This document shows, piece by piece, positions 41,391-50,944 of a DNA stretch of 64,000 nt. The DNA is from Leifsonia shinshuensis (GTDB lineage: Bacteria > Actinomycetota > Actinomycetes > Actinomycetales > Microbacteriaceae). The translations under genes were made by a program, and so were the position numbers. The notes beneath the pieces are model-generated. The model did not search any database and was not told the DNA's origin. It saw only the letters and a list, made by a program, of their open reading frames with translations. Each line of letters opens with the position of its first letter. Positions within the stretch are counted from its first letter, which is position 1. The stretch is from NCBI RefSeq assembly GCF_014217625.1, contig NZ_CP043641.1, positions 2,666,001-2,730,000 on the forward strand, written 5' to 3'.

Positions 41391-43571
41391 ATGAACGACC
41401 ACACCGAGCACGACGGGCGCGACCACCGCGCCCACTCCACCTCGACCGAGACCGCCGAGAACCACGAGGCCCACGACGTGGGCGAGCACGCCGGACACGA
41501 CATGGCCGGACACGCCGGTCACGGCGGAATGGGTGGGCACGCCGGCCACGGCGACCATGTCGGCCAGTTCCGTCGTCTGTTCTGGATCATGCTCATCATC
41601 GCCGTCCCCGTCGTCGGCTTCTCCTCGATGTTCGCGATGATCCTGGGGTACCCGCTGCCGGACGCCGCCTGGGTGGCGTGGATCTCGCCGATCCTCGGAA
41701 CGGTCATGTACGTCTGGGGCGGTCGCCCATTCCTCACTGGCGCCGTCGGTGAACTGCGGGCGCTCAAACCCGGCATGATGCTGCTGATCGCGTTGGCGAT
41801 CACGGTCGCGTTCCTGGCGTCCTGGGGTGCGAGCCTGGGGATCCTGGATCACGAACTCGACTTCTGGTGGGAGCTCGCCCTCCTCATCGTGATCATGCTG
41901 CTGGGCCACTGGATCGAGATGCGGTCACTGGCACAGACCACCTCCGCCCTCGACTCACTGGCAGCGCTGCTGCCCGACGAGGCCGAACGCGTCGAGGGTG
42001 ACAGCACGGTGCAGGTCGCCCCCGCCGACCTCGGGGTCGGCGACGTCGTCGTCGTCCGCCCCGGTGGCCGCATCCCCGCCGACGGACGCGTCGTTTCCGG
42101 CTCGGCGAGCATGGACGAGTCGATGATCACCGGCGAATCCAGCACCGTGCGCCGCGACGTCGGAGACGCCGTCGTCGCGGGCACCGTCGCAACCGACTCC
42201 GGTCTGCGCGTTGAAATCACCGCGGTCGGCGACGACACCGCGCTCGCCGGTATCCAACGCCTGGTCAGCGACGCCCAGAATTCCTCGTCCCGCGCCCAGC
42301 GGATCGCCGACACCGCCGCCGGGTGGCTGTTCTGGTTCGCCCTCGGCGCGGCGATCATCACCGCGGTCGTCTGGACCCTGCTCGGCCTGCCGGATGAGGC
42401 CGTCGTGCGCACCATCACGGTTCTGGTCATCGCCTGCCCGCACGCCCTCGGTCTGGCCATCCCGCTCGTCGTCGCCATCTCGACCGAACGCGCCGCCCGC
42501 GGCGGAGTGCTCATCAAGGATCGGCTCGCCCTGGAGAGCATGCGCACCATCGACACGGTGCTGTTCGATAAGACCGGCACCCTGACCAAGGGCGAACCCA
42601 GCGTCACCGCGATCGAGACCACCGACGGCACCACCTCCGATCGACTGCTGGCACTGGCCGCCGCCGCCGAGGCGGACTCCGAGCACCCGCTGGCACGGGC
42701 CATCGTCAACGCCGCAGCCGCTCGCCATGTGACCGTCGGCGCAGCCGCAGGTTTCGAATCCTCCCCCGCGGTCGGAGTGTCGGCCACGGTCGACGGCCAC
42801 CACGTCCAGGTCGGCGGCCCGAACCTGCTGCACGAAGCCGGAGTGGACGAACTCCGGATCGCCGACGCCTGGCGAGAGGACGGCGCCATCATCCTGCACG
42901 TCCTGGTCGACGGACAGGTGGCCGGTGCGCTCAAACTTGCCGACGAGATCCGCGAGGAGTCCCGGCAAGCGGTTGACGCCCTCCACGCTCAGAACGCGCA
43001 GGTCGTGATGATCACCGGCGACGCAGACGCCGTAGCCAGATCGGTCGCCAACGAACTCGGCATCGACCGGTACTTCGCCGGAGTGCGGCCAGAGGACAAG
43101 TCCGCGAAGGTCAAGGAGCTCCAGGCGGAGGGACGCAAGGTGGCGATGGTCGGCGACGGCGTCAACGACGCCCCCGCTCTTGCCCAGGCCGACGTCGGAA
43201 TCGCCATCGGCGCCGGCACCGACGTCGCGATCGCCTCCGCAGGAGTGATCCTCGCCAGCGACGACCCGCGTTCCGTGCTGTCGGTCATCGAACTCTCCCG
43301 CGCAAGCTACCGCAAGATGAAGCAGAACCTGTGGTGGGCAGCCGGGTACAACCTCATCTCCGTGCCGCTTGCCGCCGGCGTGCTCGCACCAATCGGGTTC
43401 GTCCTGCCGATGTCGGTCGGCGCGATCCTCATGTCGTTGTCCACGATCGTCGTCGCCCTGAACGCTCAGCTGCTGCGCCGGCTCGACCTGCGACCAGAGA
43501 CCAGCGCCCGCGTTGCCCTCGACCGAAATCGCACCCAGCCGGCGACGCCGGCACCCGCATCCCGAACCTGA
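41391..43571 (+). CDS. copB: Copper P1B-3-type ATPase CopB (CPH motif)
   Basis: The 726-residue pump has a His-rich N-terminus ([20 protein letters not shown] within residues 25-45), TGESSTV, the membrane motif CPH (about 349-351) in [28 protein letters not shown], and [23 protein letters not shown] marks P1B-3 pumps, thought to favour Cu(II) or Ag. ATG 41391 is used; the frame upstream runs antisense-free through the YHS gene and is not coding. It complements the Cu(I)-type CopA. Confidence 0.9.
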   Translation: MNDHTEHDGRDHRAHSTSTETAENHEAHDVGEHAGHDMAGHAGHGGMGGHAGHGDHVGQFRRLFWIMLIIAVPVVGFSSMFAMILGYPLPDAAWVAWISPILGTVMYVWGGRPFLTGAVGELRALKPGMMLLIALAITVAFLASWGASLGILDHELDFWWELALLIVIMLLGHWIEMRSLAQTTSALDSLAALLPDEAERVEGDSTVQVAPADLGVGDVVVVRPGGRIPADGRVVSGSASMDESMITGESSTVRRDVGDAVVAGTVATDSGLRVEITAVGDDTALAGIQRLVSDAQNSSSRAQRIADTAAGWLFWFALGAAIITAVVWTLLGLPDEAVVRTITVLVIACPHALGLAIPLVVAISTERAARGGVLIKDRLALESMRTIDTVLFDKTGTLTKGEPSVTAIETTDGTTSDRLLALAAAAEADSEHPLARAIVNAAAARHVTVGAAAGFESSPAVGVSATVDGHHVQVGGPNLLHEAGVDELRIADAWREDGAIILHVLVDGQVAGALKLADEIREESRQAVDALHAQNAQVVMITGDADAVARSVANELGIDRYFAGVRPEDKSAKVKELQAEGRKVAMVGDGVNDAPALAQADVGIAIGAGTDVAIASAGVILASDDPRSVLSVIELSRASYRKMKQNLWWAAGYNLISVPLAAGVLAPIGFVLPMSVGAILMSLSTIVVALNAQLLRRLDLRPETSARVALDRNRTQPATPAPASRT

Positions 43572-43588
43572 CCGCCCTTGGAGCCTTA

Positions 43589-43906
43589 ATGAACGACACC
43601 ACGACCACCGCCGAGCACGAACACCAGCACGGCTACATCACCGACAAAGCCGGATACATGCGGCGCCTCAGCCGGATCGAAGGGCAAGCCCGCGGAATCG
43701 CGCGAATGGTCGATGAAGAGCAGTACTGCATCGACATCCTCACCCAGATCTCCGCCCTGACCTCCGCACTCAAGAGCGTCGCCCTCGGCCTCGTCGACGA
43801 CCACCTGAAACACTGCGTCACCGACGCCGTGCTACTGGGCGGGGACGAAGGCCAGGCCAAGATCCAGGAAGCCAGCGACGCCATCGCCCGACTCGTGCGT
43901 TCGTGA
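43589..43906 (+). CDS. csoR: CsoR copper-sensing repressor
   Basis: The 105-residue all-helical repressor has Cys47, His72 and Cys76, with spacing 25 and 4 that is exactly the Cu(I) site of Mycobacterium tuberculosis CsoR (C36, H61, C65), plus RRLSRIEGQARGIARMV. The N-terminus is His-rich (EHEHQHGY). It follows copB by 17 bp and should control the tandem operators at 38434-38485 some 5 kb upstream, at the head of the same operon. Confidence 0.92.
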   Translation: MNDTTTTAEHEHQHGYITDKAGYMRRLSRIEGQARGIARMVDEEQYCIDILTQISALTSALKSVALGLVDDHLKHCVTDAVLLGGDEGQAKIQEASDAIARLVRS

Positions 43907-43920
43907 CGGGTCCCGTGGGC

Positions 43921-44199
43921 TCAGCTTCCAGAACGACCCAACTCGTCCCGACGCCTGGCGTACTCGTCGTGGTCGATCTCGCCTCGGGCGTACCGTTCAT
44001 CGAGAATGTCCCGAGGCGACGGACGCCCTGGCTGAACCGCACCACTACCGGCGGACGGACCACGCCGGCTAAGAGTGACCACCAGCACGATCACAACCGC
44101 GATGATCAGCAACGGCACAATCAGCCAAATGATCCACCACGCCCCCATGCCGCCCATCATCCACCCGTACACGTCCGCCTCCTCAAACGATTTCTCCAT
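43921..44199 (-). CDS. SHOCT-domain small membrane protein
   Basis: The 92-residue protein has one helix (WWIIWLIVPLLIIAVVIVLV) after a Gly/Met-rich start (YGWMMGGMGAW) and a C-terminal SHOCT helix (DILDERYARGEIDHDEYARR). Such small proteins are common around actinobacterial copper genes. The ATG at 44199 gives the full frame; an internal Met start at the GWMMGG segment is possible. Function unknown. Confidence 0.8.
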   Translation of the reverse strand: MEKSFEEADVYGWMMGGMGAWWIIWLIVPLLIIAVVIVLVVTLSRRGPSAGSGAVQPGRPSPRDILDERYARGEIDHDEYARRRDELGRSGS

Positions 44200-44309
44200 T
44201 CAGCTTGGACGCGAATGTGGAGACGGATGGGGCATTAGGTCCCGTCAGCGTTAAACCCCCGGCGGGTATCCAGACTGCGCCGGTAGTTTGTCTCCCGGAA
44301 GGAGGAGAA

Positions 44310-44771
44310 ATGCTCGCCGACAGCATCTCGATGCGCACCCGCACCTGGCGCTGCGTGCTCGTCCTCCTCTTCGCGGTCGCGGGCATCGTGACCGGGATCC
44401 TCGCCATGCACGTTGTCAGCACGCCTATGGGCGAACCACACGGGTTCGTCGCGGTCCAGCCAGCGGTATCCGCGTCGACAGTGTCACACCCAGACCAATC
44501 GCACCCTGCAGTTTCCAGCCAGGCGATGTCCGACACCAGGGCGGGCGGGGGATGCGCTATCGACGGCTGTGATCCGATGCACGACACGACTGCCATGATC
44601 TGCACGCTCGCGCTGCTCGCCGCGACGATCCTCCTGATCGCCCCGGTACTCAGCCGGGCGCTCCTCGGCCTGGGCTCCCGGGCTGCACCCACGACCCTGG
44701 CCCGGATGATCACGCGCAGGGTCGGATCATCACCACCGTCTCTTCTCGCACTGTCTATCGATCGCAGATGA
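44310..44771 (+). CDS. Small two-helix protein (DUF6153-like)
   Basis: The 153-residue protein is led by AAGGAGGAG five bases before the ATG. It has a helix (CVLVLLFAVAGIVTGILAMH), a long polar loop with His residues and GGGCAIDGCDPMHDTTAMIC, and a second helix. The CxxxxC and His content between helices suggests external metal binding. It resembles the proteins at 17458-17871 and 23489-23845. Confidence 0.6.
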   Translation: MLADSISMRTRTWRCVLVLLFAVAGIVTGILAMHVVSTPMGEPHGFVAVQPAVSASTVSHPDQSHPAVSSQAMSDTRAGGGCAIDGCDPMHDTTAMICTLALLAATILLIAPVLSRALLGLGSRAAPTTLARMITRRVGSSPPSLLALSIDRR

Positions 44772-44854
44772 CGCACACCGCACACCGCGCATCGCGCGGT
44801 GTTGCTTCAGCGTGCCTACCATCCGCAGATTCATACGACGAAAGAGACCCCACA

Positions 44855-45460
44855 ATGAACATCCGACTGATCGCGATCGCCTCCGGCGCACTCCTGACCG
44901 CCGCCGCCTTGGCTGGCTGCACCGCGGGCGCCTCCGGAAAGGACCCAGGCATGGGCAGCATGTCCGGGATGACCCACGGGAGCTCGAGCCCCGCCGCCAC
45001 CTCCGACCACAACCAGGCCGACGTCACCTTCGCCATGAGCATGGTGCCCCACCACCAGCAGGCCATCGAAATGTCCGACACGCTCCTTGCCAAGCAGGGC
45101 ATCGACGCCCGGGTGACCGAACTCGCGCAGAAGATCAAGGCCGCGCAGCAGCCGGAGATCGACACCATGAATGGCTGGCTCGACACCTGGGGCCAGAAAT
45201 CCGACATGGGCGGCATGGACATGGGCGGCGACGGCACGATGTCGCAACAGGACATGGACGCGCTGAGGAACGCGTCCGGCGCAGACGCGTCGAAGCTGTT
45301 CCTCACCCAGATGATCCAGCACCACCAGGGCGCCATCACCATGGCCACGACCGAGACCGAACAGGGCACGGCCACCGACGCCGTCGCGCTGGCGAAGAAG
45401 ATCGCCGCCGCACAGAGCGCCGAGATCGCCACCATGAAGCAGCTCCTCGCCAGCCTCTGA
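44855..45460 (+). CDS. DUF305 lipoprotein with metal-binding HH motifs
   Basis: The 201-residue lipoprotein has LAGC (lipid Cys22), a Met/Gly/His-rich linker (GMGSMSGMTHGSS) and a DUF305 ferritin-like helical domain with the paired motifs MVPHHQQAIEMS near residue 68 and MIQHHQGAITMA near 155. DUF305 proteins are common partners of copper oxidases and may hold Cu outside the membrane. It lies 104 bp before the multicopper oxidase. Confidence 0.88.
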   Translation: MNIRLIAIASGALLTAAALAGCTAGASGKDPGMGSMSGMTHGSSSPAATSDHNQADVTFAMSMVPHHQQAIEMSDTLLAKQGIDARVTELAQKIKAAQQPEIDTMNGWLDTWGQKSDMGGMDMGGDGTMSQQDMDALRNASGADASKLFLTQMIQHHQGAITMATTETEQGTATDAVALAKKIAAAQSAEIATMKQLLASL

Positions 45461-45564
45461 ACCGGTCGCACCAGACGCGGGCGCCGTCACCCCTCCCCCT
45501 CGTGGCGGCGCCCGCCCCTCCCCACTCCTCACGGCCCTCTAGCCGCTTCCTCTCTGGACATCTG

Positions 45565-47097
45565 ATGAACTCTTCGAACCTCACCCGGCGCAGCCTTCTC
45601 CTCGGCGGCGCCGGGGTCGCCACCGCCTTCGCCCTGGCCGCCTGCACCGGCGGACCGAACCTCCTCACCGCGACCAGCAGCCCCGTCACCGCTGCCGAAA
45701 CGGCCCGGCGGCGCACCGGGCGAACAACCCGCGTCCAGCTCACCGCCGCCAAGACCGACATCGACCTGGCCGGGCGCACCGCCTCCACCTGGGCCTACAA
45801 CGGTGAAGTCCCCGGCCCCACCATCCGGGCACATGTCGGTGACATCATCCGCGCGCACGTCACCAACCAGCTCCCGGACGACACCACCGTCCACTGGCAC
45901 GGCATCGCCCTCCGCAACGACATGGACGGCGTTCCCCCGATCACCCAGCAGCCGATCGGCCCCGGAGCTTCGTTCGACTACGCGTTCACCGCCGACGCCC
46001 CGGGAACCTATTGGTACCACCCGCACGTCGGCCCGCAACTCGACCGCGGCCTCCAGGGCCCGCTGGTCATCGAAGACCCCCGCGAACCCCTCAACTACGA
46101 CCACGACTGGGTACTCGTGCTGGACGACTGGCTCGACGGCGTCACCGCGACACCCGACCAGGTACTCGCCGACCTCAAGAAAGGCATGAAAGGCATGGGC
46201 GGGATGGGAGGAATGGGCGGCATGATGGGCGGCGGCCAGGACGGCACCCCGACCCGCGCCGGCAACCTGCTCACCGGAACCGGCTCCAACCTGCTCGGCG
46301 GCGACGCCGGAGACGTCTACTACCCCTACTACCTCATCAACGGACGCCCAGCCGGAGACCCGGCCACCTTCACCGCCAAGCCCGGGCAACGGGTGCGGCT
46401 GCGCATCATCAACGCCGGCGGCGACACCGCCTTCCGATTTTCGGTCGGCGGCCACCGGCTCACCGTCACACACACCGACGGTTACCCGGTGAACCCGGTC
46501 GAGGGCGACAGCATCCTGCTCGGGATGGGCGAACGCTACGACGCGATCGTCACCGTCGCCGACGGTGCCTTCCCGATCGTGGCCGAGGCCGTCGGCAAAG
46601 CCGACCGCGGCTTCGGCGTCCTCCGCTCCAACTCTGGGAGCCCCACACCCACCGCGAACGGTTACACGGCCTCTGACACGTCACCGGTCACAGCGGCGGT
46701 ACTGAGCGCCACCTCTGCAGACACCCTGCAGCGGCGCAGAATCGACCGCCGCATCGACATCGCCCTCACCGGCGGAATGATGAAGTACGACTGGGGCATC
46801 AATGGCAAAGCCTTCGACATGAACAACCCGCTCGACGGCGCCTACACGGTCCGGGAAGGCGAACGCGTCCAGCTCACCATCGCCAACCAGACCATGATGT
46901 GGCACCCGTTCCACGTTCACGGCCACACGTTCCAGCTCGACGGCGGCCCGCGAAAGGACACTGCGATCGTGTTGCCGCACCGATCTCTCACGGTGCTACT
47001 GGATGCCTACAACCCGGGCCAATGGATGACGCACTGCCACAACATCTACCACGCCGAATCAGGGATGATGGCCGTCCTCGGCTACGAGAAGAGCTGA
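45565..47097 (+). CDS. Exported multicopper oxidase (CueO/CopA family)
   Basis: The 510-residue protein has a Tat-like leader (NLTRRSLLLGGAGVATAFAL with an AACT lipobox-like end) and the four copper motifs: HWHGIAL near 110, YWYHPHVG near 150, HPFHVHGH near 450 and HCHNIYHAESGM near 495. A Met/Gly-rich loop (MKGMGGMGGMGGMMGG, near 210) resembles the methionine insert of CueO. It should oxidise Cu(I) to Cu(II) outside the cell. The upstream extension of this frame (from 44812) is a shadow of the DUF305 gene. Confidence 0.92.
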   Translation: MNSSNLTRRSLLLGGAGVATAFALAACTGGPNLLTATSSPVTAAETARRRTGRTTRVQLTAAKTDIDLAGRTASTWAYNGEVPGPTIRAHVGDIIRAHVTNQLPDDTTVHWHGIALRNDMDGVPPITQQPIGPGASFDYAFTADAPGTYWYHPHVGPQLDRGLQGPLVIEDPREPLNYDHDWVLVLDDWLDGVTATPDQVLADLKKGMKGMGGMGGMGGMMGGGQDGTPTRAGNLLTGTGSNLLGGDAGDVYYPYYLINGRPAGDPATFTAKPGQRVRLRIINAGGDTAFRFSVGGHRLTVTHTDGYPVNPVEGDSILLGMGERYDAIVTVADGAFPIVAEAVGKADRGFGVLRSNSGSPTPTANGYTASDTSPVTAAVLSATSADTLQRRRIDRRIDIALTGGMMKYDWGINGKAFDMNNPLDGAYTVREGERVQLTIANQTMMWHPFHVHGHTFQLDGGPRKDTAIVLPHRSLTVLLDAYNPGQWMTHCHNIYHAESGMMAVLGYEKS

Positions 47098-47143
47098 GTC
47101 AACGGGCTACAGCCCGCGCCAGGATCCGGGTAGCAGTGGAGGC

Positions 47144-47884
47144 ATGACGCCTCCCCACGCGATAACGCCTGCCCTGGGCGATTTCCCCACCTGGCTCAAC
47201 GTCCTCGCCTGGACTTCCCTCGGGATCGGCATCGCCTGCACCATCGGCGTCGCCGTCGATGTGATCCGACGACCGCAGAAGATGGCCGTGATGAACGTCG
47301 TCTGGCCCGTCTCCATGCTGTTCGGAGGATTCCTCTGGCTCGGCGGCTACCTCCGCTGGGGACGCACACCCGCACCTTCACAGAATGCGGACGATGCGGA
47401 GACGCCCATGGCGGTGGCCGTCGGCACCGGTACCAACCACTGCGGGGCCGGCTGCGCGCTCGGGGACCTCATCGCGGAGTGGGTCGCCTTCCTCATCCCA
47501 GCCGTCGCCGTCGCGTTCGGCTGGGGTTGGCTCTTCCAGGACAAAATGTTCGCCGTCTGGATCCTCGACTTCATCCTCGCCTTCGGACTCGGCATCATCT
47601 TCCAGTACTTCGCCATCGCCCCCATGCGCGGGCTCGGACTCGGCAAAGGCCTGATCGAAGCGCTCAAAGCCGACGCCGCCTCCATCACCTCCTGGCAGGT
47701 CGGTATGTACGGGGCGATGGCGCTGATCCAGCTCGTTCTGTTCCCCGCACTCTTCGGCGGCCGCGCCCCGGTCAACTCGCCCGAGTTCTGGTTCGCAATG
47801 CAATGGGCGATGCTGCTGGGATTCGTAACGGCGTACCCGGTCAATTGGCTGCTCATTCGAGTGGGCATCAAAGAGCGGATGTAA
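47144..47884 (+). CDS. DUF4396-domain membrane protein
   Basis: The 246-residue protein has about six helices and the family core TNHCGAGCALGDLIAEWVAF near residue 98, with the conserved HCGAGC cysteines, then MRGLGLGKGLIEALKADAAS. DUF4396 proteins are often encoded in copper clusters of actinobacteria and proteobacteria. It closes the copper part of the element. A role as metal or small-molecule carrier is possible, unproven. Confidence 0.85.
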   Translation: MTPPHAITPALGDFPTWLNVLAWTSLGIGIACTIGVAVDVIRRPQKMAVMNVVWPVSMLFGGFLWLGGYLRWGRTPAPSQNADDAETPMAVAVGTGTNHCGAGCALGDLIAEWVAFLIPAVAVAFGWGWLFQDKMFAVWILDFILAFGLGIIFQYFAIAPMRGLGLGKGLIEALKADAASITSWQVGMYGAMALIQLVLFPALFGGRAPVNSPEFWFAMQWAMLLGFVTAYPVNWLLIRVGIKERM

Positions 47885-48159
47885 GGCCGAGGGCACTCCA
47901 AACGTCAATCACGATCGGCATTGGCCTGGGAGAGGTCAAACATTGAGGGGATCGCGTCATCGCAGGCGCAAAGGGCATCGACCGAGAGGTGTGGGAGGCC
48001 GACGAGAGAGAAGAACCAAATATCGACAGACAACGAAATGAGAGAGCCAGCCCAAGAGAGAAGAACTGACACGAGGAGACAAGAGAGGCCAGGGCAAGAG
48101 CAACAGGAGAGACAAGAGATAGACGATGCACGTAGGCACTCTTTGAGTGTGCGCGCCCC
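47885..48159. other. Purine-rich gap next to the relaxase; candidate oriT
   Basis: This gap is strongly skewed to G and A on the plus strand from about 48000 to 48125 (gagagagaagaa, gagagagcc, agagagaagaa, agagaggcc). It ends with a small hairpin cactc-ttt-gagtg (48137-48149). It separates the copper cargo from the transfer genes and touches the relaxase gene, the usual place of an origin of transfer. The nick site cannot be assigned by eye. Confidence 0.4.
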
Positions 48160-48180
48160 GTGAGCGCCCAATTGCGCGCG

Positions 48181-48199
48181 AAACCGGAAGTTCTAAGTG
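48181..48199 (+). promoter_or_regulatory. Transfer-regulon motif, copy 1 (relaxase)
   Basis: aaaccggaagttctaagtg occurs here 11 bp before the proposed relaxase GTG. Identical 18-19 bp sequences lie upstream of ssb (54478-54496, minus) and the lipoprotein operon (62422-62439, minus), always in the same orientation to the gene that follows. Confidence 0.65.
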
Positions 48200-48210
48200 T
48201 GAGAGGCGGA

Positions 48211-50934
48211 GTGGCGCGTTGGAAGCGCGGACAGGCAGCCCAGGGGGTCAAGCAGGCGGTCCGCTACGCCTTCGGCGGCGTCTGCGACGCCACCCTGACA
48301 GCTAAGACTGCCGACGGCGCACTGGCGGCCGCGGGCTATGCGGATGCCGTGATGACGCGGTACATCGTCGAGAATGGCGCCATCCGTGACGACCTGCTCA
48401 CCCGCTCCCAGCTGAAGGATTGGGTCGATGGTGTCGACCCGCTCACCGGCGAGCGTCGGGGGCGGGATCTGGAGTCGCCGGTCGCGGATCTGATCTTGGA
48501 TGCGACGATCAACGCACCGAAGTCGTTCTCGATCGCGGCGATGCTAGACCCAGAGTTGGCGGCCGCCTACGAGGATCTGCAGGACCGGTTGCGTGACCGG
48601 ATCATCAAGCTGTGGCAAACCGAACTCAACGCCCGCCGAGGCAAGCAGGGCGCCATCCGCGAGGACCTTGCTCGCATCGAGATCGTCGAGCTCCGACACG
48701 AACGATCGCGCTCGCTAGACCCGCACAAGCACCGCCACCTCTGGCTGAACGTCAAGGTCCAAGGACTCGACGGGAAGTGGTCCAACGTCGACACTCGCGT
48801 CGCTCTCCGGTTCCAGAACGTCGTGAACGCCGAAGGCGACCTCGCCTCAAGGACCGACCCAACGTGGATCGCCGCGCTGGCCGCGAAGGGCTTCACGCTG
48901 GACTCGGACGGGGAGATAACACAGCTGCAGCATCTGGTGCGGCCGCTTTCGAAGCGCTCCGCGCAGATCGAAGCGAACAAGGCCGCTCACCTGCGGCAGT
49001 GGAAGGAGCAGCACCCTGGCGAGCAGCCTTCCCCCATAGTGCTGACTCAGATCGATCAATGGGCGTGGGCGGCGGGTCGGCCAAATAAGCCGGGCCAATT
49101 GGATGAGGAGGATTGGGCGTCGATTGTGATGGCCGAGCTTCTTCATGCCGATCCGGAACTCAGTCGACCGCGAAGCGCGGTCGCGGCTCGATCGATGGTC
49201 ATCGGCGACCTAGACATCGACCTCTTCGCAGCCATGGCGATTGTAGATGCGGATGCCAGATCGACCGGTTCTGGAGGCAGATTCAGCGATTTGGATGTCC
49301 GAGCCGGAGCGATTCGCGCGATCGCTGCTTCCGGCGTAACCGCAGACCGTGCTCGGCTGGAGGCGGTCGTCGATGAAGTGATCACTCGTGCCACACGGAC
49401 GCACACGGTGACACTTTTGCCTGAGCCGAATATCCCGGCGCACATCAAACGCCGGATGGCGACGTCCACGGCAACGCTGAAGGCCGCTATCGCTCAACGA
49501 ACAGAGTCTCTAGCCTCGCCGGGCGCGGTTGTCCCCGCCGCAGAGATCACGGCCGTTGCACATGCAATCGAGCCCTCTAGGTCACTCGATGAAGGGCAAT
49601 TGGAAGGCGCCTCAGCGATCGCCGGCTCGGACCGAATCGTCGTAGTTGCAGGCGCGGCTGGTACAGGTAAGACAACGATGCTCAAAGTCGCCAATGCCGC
49701 GCTGCGACAGCGGGGTCGCGTCATGATTATCGTTGCGCCGACTAAGAAGGCGTCCGCTGTGGCCGGGCGTGAGACGGAGAGCGCCTCGTCATCGCTGCAC
49801 CAGCTGCTCCACGACTACGGATGGCGTTGGAAGAGCAACAACGCCGGCGCGAGCGAATGGTCATGTCTCGGAAGTGGTGACTTCGACCCAACGACGGGCG
49901 CCCAATACGAAGGTCCACGAATCGCGATTCGACCCGGTGATCGCATCGTCGTTGACGAAGCCGGCATGCTCGACATGGAGGCGGCCAATGCCCTGCTGGA
50001 CATTGTCGCCCGGACAGGAGCAGGTGTTGCACTTGTAGGGGATCAGTACCAGGCGCTTCCAGTGGGACACTCGGGCGCTATGGCCCTCTTCTGGCGCAGA
50101 GCCACGCGCCAAGTCGAACTCCTCAATATTCATCGCTTCAAGGATCCTGCGTGGGCCGAGCTCAGCCTCAAACTTCGCCGGTCGGAGGGCCGCGAGCACG
50201 CGGAAGAGATTGCAAGCGAACTGGTCCAATCGGGCCACGCTGTCCTAGCGAGCTCAGAGCTCGAGGCTCGCGAGGCAATGGTCGACGCGTGGTTCGACGC
50301 CAACCACAGGCATAAGACCATCTCCCTGGTCACGGCTACCCACGCCGAGGCTCAAGCGATAAGTGAGGATATTCAGAGCCGACGCGTCGTCGACGGAAGC
50401 GTCGACATCCGTGCGGCCGTGTATGGACAAGAAGGACAGGCAATCTTCGTCGGCGACGTCGTCCAGACAAGACGCAACGACCGCAACACGGACGTACAGA
50501 ACCGCCAAAACTGGGTAGTGAGGGGTGTCACCACTCAGCATGTGATGCTTGCTGCATCCAACGATTCGACGGACCTCCGGAGGATCACTCACGAGTACGC
50601 AGAGTCACACCTTCACTTGGCGTATGCCACGACCGTTTATGGCGTGCAGGGCGAGACGACAGATCTCTCGTTCGTCGGACCCAGTGTCGATGCAGCTGGC
50701 CTTTACGTCGGACTTACGCGGGGCAAGGACAACAACAGGGTTGTCGTAGTAGCCGCGACAGAAGTGGCGGCCACAGCTCAACTCGTTGACACAATGCAGC
50801 GTGCGGTCGTTGAGGAGACGATCGACAAATCACGCTCGGCGGCCCGTATGGAACTCCGGCGAGCAGCCCTACCCGAGGCCGGACAAGTTCGAACTGGGTC
50901 GCCAGCGCATGCGTCCGGCCTGGGTGCAAGCTGA
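48211..50934 (+). CDS. MobF-like relaxase-helicase (TraI/TrwC/TraA type)
   Basis: This large protein (907 residues from GTG 48211) has an N-terminal TrwC-like relaxase region (DATINAPKSFSIAAMLDPEL near 95, the metal-binding DPHKHRHLWLNVKV near 170) and a C-terminal superfamily-1 helicase with Walker A AGAAGTGKTTML near 480, Walker B DEAGMLDME near 582, GDQYQALPVG and TVYGVQGETTD. It should nick oriT and unwind the transferred strand. A GTG at 48160 would start before the regulatory motif, so the GTG after GAGAGGCGGA is preferred. The catalytic Tyr is probably in the N-terminal VRYAFG segment. Confidence 0.85.
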   Translation: MARWKRGQAAQGVKQAVRYAFGGVCDATLTAKTADGALAAAGYADAVMTRYIVENGAIRDDLLTRSQLKDWVDGVDPLTGERRGRDLESPVADLILDATINAPKSFSIAAMLDPELAAAYEDLQDRLRDRIIKLWQTELNARRGKQGAIREDLARIEIVELRHERSRSLDPHKHRHLWLNVKVQGLDGKWSNVDTRVALRFQNVVNAEGDLASRTDPTWIAALAAKGFTLDSDGEITQLQHLVRPLSKRSAQIEANKAAHLRQWKEQHPGEQPSPIVLTQIDQWAWAAGRPNKPGQLDEEDWASIVMAELLHADPELSRPRSAVAARSMVIGDLDIDLFAAMAIVDADARSTGSGGRFSDLDVRAGAIRAIAASGVTADRARLEAVVDEVITRATRTHTVTLLPEPNIPAHIKRRMATSTATLKAAIAQRTESLASPGAVVPAAEITAVAHAIEPSRSLDEGQLEGASAIAGSDRIVVVAGAAGTGKTTMLKVANAALRQRGRVMIIVAPTKKASAVAGRETESASSSLHQLLHDYGWRWKSNNAGASEWSCLGSGDFDPTTGAQYEGPRIAIRPGDRIVVDEAGMLDMEAANALLDIVARTGAGVALVGDQYQALPVGHSGAMALFWRRATRQVELLNIHRFKDPAWAELSLKLRRSEGREHAEEIASELVQSGHAVLASSELEAREAMVDAWFDANHRHKTISLVTATHAEAQAISEDIQSRRVVDGSVDIRAAVYGQEGQAIFVGDVVQTRRNDRNTDVQNRQNWVVRGVTTQHVMLAASNDSTDLRRITHEYAESHLHLAYATTVYGVQGETTDLSFVGPSVDAAGLYVGLTRGKDNNRVVVVAATEVAATAQLVDTMQRAVVEETIDKSRSAARMELRRAALPEAGQVRTGSPAHASGLGAS

Positions 50935-50944
50935 CATCCGGCGA

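Noticed and set aside
44812..45564. Long N-terminal extension of the multicopper oxidase frame
   Set aside because: It is the out-of-frame shadow of the DUF305 gene; the oxidase starts at 45565 with a proper export leader.
47885..48159. Direct-repeat-like gagaga blocks as a CRISPR array
   Set aside because: The repeats are irregular, without constant spacer length, and there are no cas genes. No CRISPR array was seen in the window.
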